Shown here piece by piece: positions 1-12,600 of a stretch of 64,000 nt of DNA; positions within the stretch are counted from its first letter, which is position 1; the number at the start of each line of letters is the position of its first letter. The DNA lies in assembly GCA_902728285.1 (NCBI GenBank), contig CACVBU010000758.1, positions 1,671,768 to 1,735,767 on the forward strand. Direction: 5' to 3'. This DNA comes from Clytia hemisphaerica (lineage: Eukaryota > Cnidaria > Hydrozoa > Leptothecata > Clytiidae). The notes under the pieces are model-generated. The model saw nothing but the letters and a program-made list of their open reading frames with translations, did no database searches and was not told where the DNA came from. The translations under genes were made by a program, and so were the position numbers.

Positions 1-334
1 ATCAAGTATCAAATATCGTTTACCTAACGTCTAACATCCAGGGTCTTCCTCAACATCACATGAGAGTTGAATGACATCATTTGTCAGCTGAATAATGCGA
101 ATAATGCGGCTTTTCATAAATTATTGCGTAATACTTGAAAACGAGGCTAGCAATGTTCCGATTTTTAAAAATGGCGGTTTCAGTACAAAAACACAAGGAA
201 AACTAGCTGACTGACTCGAAGTATCTCTGAAATTCAAACTGTTATCATCAAATCATTGCTCACAACTGTTATTTTTACAACAACATATACTACAGTACTG
301 TTATTTTTATAACAACATAAACTACAACTCAACA
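1..334. other. Left edge, no feature recognised
   Basis: AT-rich DNA with no exon of the PARP catalytic domain on the minus strand. If the plus-strand exon at 335 is real, this would be its 5' region. A pair of related TACTACAGTACTGTTATTTTT-like stretches lies at about 285-325. Confidence 0.3.
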
Positions 335-422
335 ATGGCTCATAGCACATTGGACAAAGAGAACCAGCAGCCAGAGGATTATGAGCTGGAAACTGAAGAT
401 TTTGAAGAACTCAAAATCGTTG
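335..422 (+). CDS. Possible first exon of an unknown plus-strand gene
   Basis: ATG in a good context (AACAATGG) opens 29 codons starting MAHSTLDKENQQPEDY and ending FEELKIV at a possible donor G|GTGGGT. It would pair in phase with the segment at 731-878. I do not recognise the protein. It lies in the intron after PARP exon 35 on the opposite strand. Confidence 0.3.
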
Positions 423-520
423 GTGGGTCAATTTAAATATAAATGAATCTAGACTAGCTGAGGCGACCATTGAGCAGAGTAATTAAATTACTGATGAATA
501 AAATTTTGAAAAAATAATAC

Positions 521-649
521 CTTTTGCGTCACAGCTTTTTCCTTCTCTGTATATGTATTTTGAGATAAGTTTAGCTTCATCGCTTTCAGCAGACATATGT
601 TCGATACGGCAATCCAGTGAACCCAAACAGTAATCGTAGGGGTTCACCT
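521..649 (-). CDS. pme-5-like: PARP exon 35 (start of catalytic domain)
   Basis: Residues 2,135-2,178. Reads EVNPYDYCLGSLDCRIEH then SDEAKLISKYI, matching the NP-(I/L)D...L-x-C/T-x-I...S-x-E start of PARP catalytic domains. The donor AAAAG|GTATTA continues off the left edge. I see no further exon in bases 1-520 on this strand. Confidence 0.88.
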
Positions 650-3600
650 CTGTAAAGTTTGAAAATATAAAATATAACGTCATCAGTCAAGAATAGAGAC
701 AAATTTATTTTCCGATACTCAGAGTTTCAGTGCCGTTTCAGGCATTTTTCAGTCAGAAATATAACGTTAAATATTTTAGAACGTATGGCAACCAGATCAT
801 AATGTTTCCTGGATTAGTTGACCGAAATCATTTGTACATTGCTGAGATCCGTCTTAATAACGAGAAGGCAAAAATCATGTATTTGGGCTCTTCCTGGCTC
901 TTCCAAAAATTTTTTGTATATGGGGTCGGATGATAGAGTGCCCGGGAGTAGAAAAAAATCATCAAAATTAGCCTTGTCCGGGGGATAAAATTGCTCTGTT
1001 TTGGGGTAATTTTACTCTGTTCGAGGGGTCAAGTGATGCTTGTCCGGGGGGATAGCTCTGCTGACCGGGGAGTCGAAAGTCACAATGTCTGGGGGGGGGG
1101 GTAAATTTCCAAAAATATATTTTTCTGGAAGAACCCTTTGTAACTTAACTGAATTGGTTTCCGTCTATGAATGGTAAAGTTGCAACACTGTATAAGACGA
1201 ATTTACACACTCCAGAAAAAATTAAACAAGTGTCTTTTTTTATTCTTAGACCATTTTCAGACGTTACCGTTCCATTTCGCTCAAGTATGATTTTCGTTAC
1301 GGATCGAGTGTGTTTATATTGGTTTCGGAACGTTTCGGAGCAAGAAAACGGAGCAGTTCCGTTTTGATGAAAAAAGTGGAGCGAAACCGGTATTAGACCA
1401 TAATGTTCAGACGTTACGGAACGTCAAAATTCGAAACGTCAAAAAAGAAGACGTTGCACAGCAAAACAGATTGAAACGATTTCGCTCCACTATTTTCATC
1501 GGAACAGAACTGCTCCGTTTTCTTGCTCCAAAACGTTCCGAAACTAATATTACACAACACTCTCGATCCGTAACGAAAATCACACCGGAGCGAAACGGAA
1601 CCGTAACGTCTAAATATGGTCTTAGTATGAGAGAATCACTGAAGATGTGGGTAGCCAAGGAAATTAGTAAATAAGAATTCTACAAACCTTGCATGCGGTG
1701 TTGAGCAGCTAAAAGTACGGAGAAAGCAAAACTGACGTCTGAAATTTGCTTAAGACGGTCCTCCCAAGAATTGAGCTCGCGTGATTTCATAATACCAGTG
1801 TTTTCGATGTCAAAATTGGTAAATGGGATGATGGAATAGAATTCGTTCGTTAAGTTGGTCAACTTTTCGTACTGAAAGGGACGAAAAGATCTTATCGGAG
1901 TTTTTGATTTTTCTAAAAATGCGATGCATTGTGGGACGAGTCCGGGGGGAGGGGGGTACCCGATTTCGAAACGACGATATGTGCCGCGCAAAATCTCTTT
2001 TCAAAATCGTACCCTTACAGTGCAGTTCAATATGGCTGAAAAGGTACCCTTTCAGTCCATTTTCTCTTAATTTACCCAACCCTTAAAGTGCACTATATTT
2101 CTCAGCTGGAAATCTGCGTGAAAGAAGAAGCTTGGGAAATTTTCTGTTTCAAGGAAAAACCTGAGAAAATTATTCTTGTCAGCTGTAATTATCAGACAAT
2201 AGAAACTTTTTCAAACAAACGAGAAGTAAAAACCTTTTTAACAATTATTTTGAATTTGTTTTAAAATCGACCCTTGCAGTACAATCTCACAGAAACACCC
2301 TTACAGTGCATTTTGGGATACTGAATGAATTAAAATTGATGATTAAGTTCTCACCTTATCTTGTTTCTTTTGATTTTCAAAAATATTAATTTGAATTTCG
2401 TTTTCTTCTCTATGAAGTAAGATGAGCATGAAGTAAGAAGATGAGGATGAGCTGTATTTCATTCCCTACCTTATGTAACCAGTTTAAATTTGGAGAGATT
2501 TTATTTAGCGAGCTAAAAGTTCGCCAAATTTGGATTAACTTTCGCGAATCAACCTAAAATTAATTGAAAGTGGCTCTGAAAACACCAAAATTTGCGTCCT
2601 ATATTTTCTTCCTTGAATATTTTACTTTTCGCAAATTGGAAAGTCATTCATACCGGGTGTGTCAAAAAAAAACGGGCCTATGATTGAAATTTTGACGTAG
2701 CTTTTTCTACTTATGCTACTTATGCTAGGCTCATAATATTTTGCAAATATGACATTGAGCCTATTATAAAAATTTTATGAGCCTAGCATAAGTAGAAAAA
2801 TCTACGTCAAAATTTCAATTTTAGGCCCGTTTTTTTTTGACACACCCGGTATTTTTTAACCCTATCTATACTGCTCATGATACAATTCAATACCCAAAGT
2901 CAATAGTTTCAAAGTTAAAATTCACTTTTCCAAAAGTAGAAAAATATGCCAAAAAAGGGGATCAAATTAGGCTTTTTTCTTCGTTTTTATCTAGAAATCT
3001 TTTGGAATTTTAGGCAATTCATTTAAGTACTGCCAGATTTGTCAAGAAAATATTCTGTTGTGCGCAAATATTACTTTTTAAGTATTTAGATAGTTAATAA
3101 GGTAGTAAAACTCATTAAATGTGTCAAATTGTGTGCCTTTTATCAATTGATTTATGATATCTTATCCCTCTTTTTTGACGTGTTTTTGCACATTTTGAAA
3201 AGTGAATTTTGACTTTGAAAAGCTATAACTCCAAAACCACTCATCCAAATTTAAAAAATTATACCTCAAAGTTCAAGTTAGACTTAAGTTAGATCTTCTT
3301 CTATCTAATAAATGTATTTCAAGGTTGTTTAAGAATTCACACGGTCTCAAGAAACAAACAAACGTCCGAAGTTTTTTTTTGAACCACCCTAGACCCTTTT
3401 GAAGTTGGTTGCGATTTTACTAACTACTTCCAGTCTGTTAAAACACGCGAAAATTTTTGACATTAAAGAAGAGAAATTCCAGTATTATTACATTGGCTGT
3501 TTATCTCTCCCAGGGTCCTAAGCAAAACCTCCAAATATATTCACATTCGATATGTTCAAGTTTTTGACTTTTAGCAAGAAAACAACCATTTTTTTTGATA

Positions 3601-6600
3601 TTTCAAATTTTAATATCTCAACTTTGGAAATCAATTGGCCCCAAAAAGATTTTTAGGAATTAGTTAGGACCATGAAATGATTTTACAAGCCAAAAATCTC
3701 AAACCATCTGATTATCCTTTTTAAAATGAAGGACACATACCGTATCTTTGTGAGGATTTCTTTTCCTTTTTGGATGGATTCGGTAGAAATCAAACCAAAT
3801 GGTGTTCGATCTTTATCGAAGAATGATTCAATGGCCTTTAATTCACTGTAATTTGTCTGTAGAGATAAAAAAAGAAGAAGATTGAAACGTAAACAAGCCT
3901 CATGCTGAATGGACCTATCTGATTACGAGAGTTAGATAAAAATAGAACTACAATCAGCGCCGATATATATTGGCAATTTTGGGTATTTTAACGTTTTTCA
4001 GAATTTAAAGGTCGGGCGAGATTGCAGTTTTCAGTAGTTTCCACTTTGCTTCATTGGATTTTTCGATTTGGGAGGGGTTAAGTGGCTTCCAGGCTATATT
4101 CTCAGCCTTATTGGAATATTTTGAGCTTTTGGATACTGAGATCCTAAGGTCCTAAGGTTTAAGTCTAGTGTTAAAATTAAAAAGTTAAAAATCTACTTCC
4201 AAACTGTACTTCAAAGCACTTAAAAATCACTTGCGGTTTCAAAGTTTTGTGCCTCCTTTTGTGCCAATTATTTCGGTGCTGATTGTAAAAAAGAAAGATA
4301 ATAATGCCCAAAACAAAATCAAATAAAAAGCACGTCACGTCATCACTGAATGGTTAAATGGTGATAGGAAAAAACAATACTTTTGTCCGCAAGCAAATTT
4401 CGCAAATTTCGCATTGGAAATGGTGCTTTCTACTATCTTAGCGAAAATAAAACAGTGGTAGATTTATCAGAAACTCGTGATTTTGGCTTGAAGCTAGCTT
4501 GAAAAAACTTCCTTGTTTTCACACACAATGATTGGAGAGAACTGCAGAAAGTGGAATTGCTTATCTTTGAATTTTGAATGTGCTTTGTTTGATTGATGTT
4601 TTAGGTCTAAACTAGACTGGAGTCGTTTATAATGCGTGTAATACTAATAATACCAATACTAATAATAATAAAACGGGATTTAGTTTGTATAAACGACTGG
4701 AAGAATCCGGTGTTCCAGCCTTATAGATACAGGGGCTAGCTACGCAGAAACTTGCGTATCGAGAAAACAATTTATCAAGCAATAACAAACTCTCAAAACA
4801 AAATCAACTCAAATGAAAAACTTTCAATACACAAATCCACACACATGTTTTTCTCAAGAATTATTTTGAGCGGGAAAAAATTATAATTGCAAATATTGAC
4901 AATTTTCTTTTATTTGGAGTTAGTGCACAAAGGTTTCTAGACGACTAAAATTGTTCCCTTTATTACTTTTTGCTTTATTTCTACTATGTATGAATTAGTC
5001 GTCTAGCTTGCTAGACTAGGTCTAAACACTTCACTAGGCTGCACGCATACCCATAAATTTTCAGAAGCTCATGATTTCAGTAGCTCGTGATTTTGACTTG
5101 AAGCAAGCTTGGAGAAAAGTCACGTAGGGTCTTTTACTAGTATCAGAACGAAAGAGTATCCGGGAAAAATCGTTTCGGCCATACCATTTTTTACAACACT
5201 TTACCCTATTTCTGGAAAAAATCTGAAAAATTTAATGAGCCAATCTCAAGAAAAGTTGGTAACAGACGAACGAACGAACGAACGAACGAACGAACGAACG
5301 AACGAACGAACGAACGAACGAACGAACGAACGAACGAACGAACGAACGAACGAACGAACGAACGAACGAACGAACGAACGAACGAACGAACGAAGGTTTT
5401 GAAAATTCTTTTTTACAGAAACCAGCTTATTTTTGGTTAAAAGTTTGAATATTTAGGCTGAGATATTCTTACAGAGTGTTTTACAATCAACTTCTTTACT
5501 ACTTCTACTGCTACTACAAAGCTGACAAATTATTTTGCCTCTCTTATTTTTCTCAAAATGTAAATAAAATAGTTGAAAATAGCTAAAGGGTTGGGCACAG
5601 GAGAAGTTTTTTTCACGTTGGTGTAATGCAACATGCTCCATCTCACCAACACAAGAATAAAAGTCACTGAGGTTTTTATCGAAAGTATTGTCGCTCCTAG
5701 TAAAGTCTTCCCCGGAGATATGATCGAAATCCATTGTTTAATTTTATGAATTTAACGTGGCAACAACGAGGCTACCATAGCTTTCTACAAAAATACAAAA
5801 AAATGGACGTCTAGTCATTTATATGTTCATGGGCCTACTTACTGTAAGATTTTCGCGCTAAATTTTAAAAGCAGAAATAATAACTTTTAGCTGCACTTCT
5901 GCCAATTTCTAAACTCTATGCAACAAATCAAAACTTACAATGTCCTTCATTAAGCGATAAACATGCTCGTCCAATCGACTCTCCACAAGACCATCTTCAA
6001 CATTCGGTTGTTTCAAATGCGATTTGTCTAAGAAAGGTTTCAGGACTTGCTTGTGGAATCGTTTCATTCGTTCCGGATTCTTTTCTCGGGCCAGCAAGTT
6101 GTATTTCCCAGCTTTCTTCTCGAACCTGTTGATGATAAAAAAAAACTTTTAAGAAAATTCTTAATTCAAATCGTTTGGTTCAGACCTTTATTTCATACAT
6201 GAAACTCAATGCGTATAAGAAGTGTAAAAGTCGACAAAAAAAAAAAACAAGCAAAAAAGGGCTATGAAAATTTTTTCTCTGCGTACGTACATTTTCCTTT
6301 GACCCCTCCCCTCCCCATGTACGCAAGCATACGCTTCTGAGAAGACCTCCCCCCCCCTTAGTGCGTACGTACTATGTGGACGGCCCCTAGAAGTAGCGGG
6401 TTTCGTACCAAAGCCACTTGCGTCACTTTTTCGTTAGATTTTACTGAAGAACGCTATCAACTAATGAACAGTAGGAACGAGAGTGATTGTTGAAGTCCCG
6501 GGGTGGGGGTACTAGAGTTGAGGGATACTGGGTATGTGCGTGCTGGACCACCAAACCTTAACCCTTATAGAGACTGATTCTTACTTAAAGACTTTTTGAA

Positions 6601-9600
6601 AAAAATTTTTCCACTTTAAAAAAAAATCCTACCCTTAGAGAGACTTTGTTACGATTTTTTTCTCTCAAAGATAAAAAAAAATTCCTAAAAATCATGACTT
6701 TTCCGAACTTTAGAGAGACTGATTTAAAAATTTCTGCTTTTTTCGACCCTTAGAGAGACTTTGAAAGGTGAAAAACCGACCCTTAAGGCACGCACATACC
6801 CAGCACCCATTTTTGCCTATGTACCCCCCCCCCAGGTCGAAGTATTTAGAAGAAATAAATAAAATAACAAGTGATACTTTTATGGACCTACCTGGTTATG
6901 CAATTAACCCATATATAATTGATATCTACGTGAGCGTGACCGTTAAACAATCATTCAGAACATAAATAGTGACGATCTATTAAAGTTCGTCGTTTGATTC
7001 TTATAAAAAAAACGTTTAAAAACCAAAATTTCATGCTCTTGAAATATTCTTTCATATTCAAGACTTTGTGAGCAAACAACATCTATCTCATCAAAAAATT
7101 GAGTAATTTGGCTAAGAACATTGATGTATGCTTATCAATAGTGATTCTTATAAATAAACATACGTTTTCTGAGTCAAAAATTTTTTTTTTGAAAAAATCT
7201 ACTTGAGCCATCTTTTATCTATGATGGTACCCTACTTTCATGCAAAAAATCAGAAAAAGTTAATGATTCAATTTTTCACAAAGTCCAAAAAACCCGTTCT
7301 TTAGCCGTTTTTTGGCCCAAATTTGCCCAAAAAAATTGTTTTTTGAAAATCTCGAGAAAAGCTGGTAACGAACGGACGGACGAACGGAAGTTTATTTATA
7401 GGACCTCCACCCCACCGGGGTAGGTCCAAAAATAAATAAATAAATAAACGGGACGGGGGTCCTTATAAGAATGGGGGAGGAGGGCGGATCCGAAAATCTT
7501 TGAAAAATTAATAACCGGGTGGAGAGGTAATAAAAAATGGTGTGAAAGGTGTACCACCACCCTTTCAGTGGGGCGTCATAACAGTTGAGTAGAGTAGAGT
7601 AGAGCCGTTCCTATCGTTTCATCCCAAACTTGTATCCAATCCTTTAGCTCGCTTTTTGATTTGATGATTCTCACGAAAAAATGTACGTCCATCATTTAAA
7701 ATTAAAAACTGATGCTCTGGATACGAGATTGGTTTCACCTATAATGGGCTATTTCAGAAAACAACCGTACCCCCTATATTGAGGAGGAGTGACGTCCAGG
7801 GGGTCTGGAAGTTTTAAATTCCAGGAGAGTACCCCTTAAATTAAAGAAAATCCGTGGGGGTCAATGAAAATGAGTGAAAAATCCAGGTGGTATTTGAATT
7901 TTCGGCAAAAATCCAAGGTGGTAGCTCAAAAATTGGCTTAAAAATCCAAGGGTGGACATGAATATTTTGGCAAAAATCGAGAGGGTCTGGCCTTTCAAAA
8001 ATGACCTTCTCAACACGGGAGTAATTTTCTTTTCTGGAAGAGCCCAATTAGTAGATTTGATTTAGACTCTACTTTTCTGAAATTGATTTAGACTCTACTT
8101 TTCTGAAATTGATATATCATTGTGAAACAAGAAATTTGACATACATGTCTGTTCTGCTCCACTCGTTAGCCGTCTTAAAGCGGAAAATCTTTTTGAATTC
8201 ACTCGTGGCTGCTTCGGCAGTATGGAAGGGAGTTTGTTGGTGTTGTCCTTCAAAGAAGCCCACACGCCCCCATCGGTTGAATAAGATGTACAATCCTTTC
8301 GCTTTGTGATGAATGACCTGTAAGAAAAGACCAAACGAATTTGGATACAAGGATAGAGAGTATCTTTCCGGTGATGTCACATTTCTGAATAAACACGAGT
8401 AGTTGACTCTGTTGAGCTTCGTGAAAACATAGGCAAAAATCCACGGTAATCTAAATTTGACGTTCGAACAACGGAAGTTTTAATCCCCGAGATAAACTTA
8501 TCGAAATCTAATAGCGACTAGCAGTAAATGGGATTTAAAGTGATCTACTTTTGAAAAATCAGGCCCTTTGGTGTCATCACTTAAAATTACCATGGAAATC
8601 CCTTTAACGTGTATCAGACGAACTGAATGGAAAACGGGATTTTCAAGAAATCTTCCATATCTTTATGTTGAGGATATTCATTTTTCGAGTTACACAACCC
8701 CCTGGGTTAAAAATAAAGACCCCCATAATCTTGGATCTCCAAGTGGAAAGAAGGATTGAGGATATTCAGGCATTTTGTCCTGTACCTGCTGGATATCCAG
8801 GCTTTTTTTTTCCTGTACGACCTGGATATTAAGACATTTTGTCCTGCACCCGCTAGATATTCGGGCATTTTGTCCTGCACTCGCTGGATATCCAGACTTT
8901 ATGTAATGCATTATGTAGACCCCCTGCATAACCGATATCCTCAACAGGGAGGGCACGCATCACTATGTCTGGAAAAGACCAATGTTAACAAAACAATAAA
9001 CACTATCTACAGAAAATCTACATTTATCTAGGAATATTTGGTCTTTTATGGGAATATCATATACTTCAGTATACTTTGATATATTTTCAATTTGAAAGTA
9101 CCTGCATTTTGTAGAATGAATTGATTCCATATTGACCATGACCATGAATATTCACTTTGACCAAAGTTTTGATCAAAGTTGTATCGTAAGGTTTGTTGTT
9201 GACTGGGTCGATGTATACTTCACTGCATGAAAGAAAGAAAAGAAAAAAAAAATTTACTTTCTTATTCTTATCCAAATTTAAATTCATCAGTAGGAAATTG
9301 GCCAATAGAAGAAAAGTTGAGGAGTTTTTTGTCAAGTACTGGAAGTTTTTTCCACAAATACTTTCGACCTAGTCTACACAATAGACAGATCCAGGCTTTT
9401 AGGCCTTACTCTTGGTCTATAGGCACTGCTATAGGCGGCCACTAGTGAGCCCCACCGGGAATTGCTTATTAATAGGTTTAAACATAATAGACAACATTCA
9501 CAAAAGATGTTTATCAATAGAGATTTTAAATAAAAGAATTTTTAAACACAGCTGATTGGCTTAGGTTTCGACACTTTCTATTGTTTCATTAAAACCTCAG

Positions 9601-12600
9601 TGCGCATGCGATTTATCCGGAGAATTTCAATATTCAAAACAAGAGCAGTGCTCATAGCCCGAAGAGTGGGAGTTTTACGCTCGAAACGAAGGAAGATATG
9701 ACGTAGCCTACTTTCGACCGAGAAGGCACAGTTTTATAAAAGTTGTTCATTTCAAAATAATTGGCATGGAATAATTCACCAGTTCAAATTTAATCCACCC
9801 AAGGTGCCAAATGAAAAAAATTTGAAAGAATCCTACATATCAGTGCCTTCAATGTTGCTTTTAGCTGCATGATCCACTTCACTCGACTCTTGATAATCCT
9901 CCACGATTTTTTCAATTTTGTCTTCAATTTCTGCTTTGTGATCTGCTTTGTAATCAAAGGTCATATCCTTCAATGGATCTTCCTTGGTGAATTTGAAACC
10001 TTGTTCGTAATTCTTGTCTGTTTCCATAAGGTCTTGTGTACACTATGATTCAAAAACAATTCCGTCACTTAATAAATTAATAAATGCATATACAGTTTAA
10101 AGGGACATAAAAGTACTAACGAAATGTCACATGTCAAAATAAAAACAAATATGGCTGATTTTGATTGTTTCTATTGTTTTACAAAGTTTCTTTTGGACAC
10201 ACGATTGTAATTGTTCTCTTTAATGACACGTTGTTCACGTCTCTTTAAAACCCATGTAATTCGAATTCTCAGAAGGGGCTAAGAATTTTGTTCGTAGTTC
10301 GTAGTTCAAAGATTTCAAAAAAATTTTTCATGTGACCAAAAACTCACACTATTCACACAATGATTTTCAAATTCAAAGTCAGAGAAATTTTCGTGCCAAT
10401 CGTGGATTGTTCTAAAATTTCACAAAATTCAAAAATTCACGCAATTTATTTCACTTAACATATTCACCGAATTTTCGTTTCCATTTTTACGCATTCATGC
10501 AAAAAAAAATACCCAATCATGCACGTATTCACGTAAACCGTGCCCTCGTTAGTTGAAACCATTATTAAGAGGTGGAAACCGAAACGGGGATGATAAATAA
10601 AGCTTTCTGATTGGTTTCAAAAGACTTTATCAAAATACTAGGGGGGGGATGTTATTTTGCAAAAACGGCATAAATTCTTAGCCCATTTGTCAAAAGTTGC
10701 CTTTGGGTATAAAAAGAAAAAAAAATCATGTTAAAACCCTGTGGCACCCTTTTCAAGGCTGCCACGGGCAGGGTGCCACCGTCGCTCCGCCAGCAAAATC
10801 GAAATTTCAAAAAAAATTTAAACATAGTGAAGTGACCCCTCATTTGAAAGGTATTTTCATGCTGATTAAGAAAATCAAGATTGTAAGGGTGAAAAACACT
10901 GTCACAAAAAGAAATTTCCGACAGTTGGCAAAATTTTGAGGATTTTTCTAAAAACGCAATTTTTTGATCGTTTTTCTTAAGTTACTTCTTGTTAGAGTGT
11001 TTTTCACCCTTACAATATTGATTTTCTTAATCAGCATGAAAATACCTTTCAAATGAGGGGTCACTTCACTATGTTTAAATTTTTTTTGAAATTTCGATTT
11101 TGCTGGCGGAGCGACGGTGGCACCCTACCCGTGGCAACCTTGAAAAAAGTGCCACAGGGTTTTTACATGAATTTTTCTTCTTTTTATATCCAAAGGCAAC
11201 TTTTGACAAATGGGCTTAAAAAGTTAGTCCTAACAACCCCCCTAAAAATACGAGAAAAAAAATCTTAGATCCTCGCCAGAAAGTAATTTAAATGTTAGTT
11301 TTCACCTCTCAATACACCTTTTCGACCGTAGCCGCCAATTGCCGCACGGGCATTTTTTTGTCCGCTTTATCCCACTAAAACCGTCCCAGTCCTTTTTTCG
11401 CACTTACAGACAATAGAAAAATGTGTCAAAAAAAGATTGGATCTAGTTTAGGGGGATAATTAAATAATTAAGTGGCATGCGCCTGACCGCGCGACTACGG
11501 TCGAAAATGTGTATAATGATGTCTCTGAGTCTTGATGATGGTTTAGAAAGTAAATCGTAATAACTATTGGGTTCTTCTAGAAAATTTTTGTAAACGGGCG
11601 GTGGGCGGTACATCGGGAGAGGGGTGGAGGATATATTGAATATTCTTCTTGATAACTTTATTTTTTGAGTTTCTCGAGAATTTGTTTCGAGTTTTAACTG
11701 TTTATTCTAGAAATTACTTACCACTGCTTTATACTTTGCCAGTTTATTAGCCATGATACCTGACGGCTGTTGTTTTGCCATATCGAATGGTGTTTGACCT
11801 TCGTTGTTGGTTAAGTTCATTGGTGCACCGGCTTTGACCAGAATTTTCAGCATCTCTACATCTTCATGGGAGGCGTACTATGGAGAAAGAAAAATCTTAA
11901 GGTGAAAGAAAGGATAATTAGAGTGCATTTTCTTGAAAATCGGTTAATTTTTGATTCTCGGTTGGTCGTGATTTTCAGGCTTAAAATATTCTTAAAACGT
12001 TCTTACGATGATTCCCTTATTCACTTATTGATTATTATCTAGTCTGAGGATAGATTTGTTTTTAACCTGTTATTCGGTTTTGGCCAAAATTTAATCTCAT
12101 GTTCTTAAGAAATTGTTGTGACAGAAAATCTTTGATATATAAAAAAATGTTTTAGCTTCGTTTTGGGCTAAACTTTGTGACCACACCCTTAAAATGAAAA
12201 TTTTGAAAAAAAATGAATAAAACCTCCCCAGATATTCACCCAAGGAACGCAAGTGTGCAAAATGTTAACCATTTTTTAAATCACCAGCCTGTCCCTAAGT
12301 TTTAAGCCTCGTTTTGACACACACACTCTCAGATTCTAGCTCAACTGAAGTTGAGAATAATGATAATTTCTTTACTGAGTCATTTTTTATTCGAATCCAC
12401 TTTTTATTAAAGCCTGGGATACACGGAGACGAGGTTGACTATTTACGGCCGCTTTCGTGCTATAATTTCGAATGTATTTGTTCGAAAATCTTGTTAGATT
12501 AGACCATTTTTTTCTACTTTTTATAACTACTGCTATATTTAAGCTCCGTAAATACAGTACATAAAAAAATAAAAAGCCACAAAGAAACTCCCAAGCCATT

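Noticed and set aside
1407-1674. Overlapping open frames on both strands
   Set aside because: Both fall in inverted copies of the AGACGTTACGG repeat, which also gives open frames at 27,370 and 31,618.
5109-5402. 97-codon plus frame with Thr-Asn-Glu-Arg repeats
   Set aside because: It is the translation of the ACGA microsatellite; no start context or splice sites support a gene.
6884-7427. Helitron interpretation of the GGACCTACC element because of its 3' hairpin
   Set aside because: There is no 5' TC or 3' CTRR end, and the hairpin is followed by an AAAT tail instead, so the class stays open.
8695-8979. CRISPR-like spaced repeats
   Set aside because: Units are diverged, unequal in length and lie in a eukaryotic intron inside MITE-type ends.
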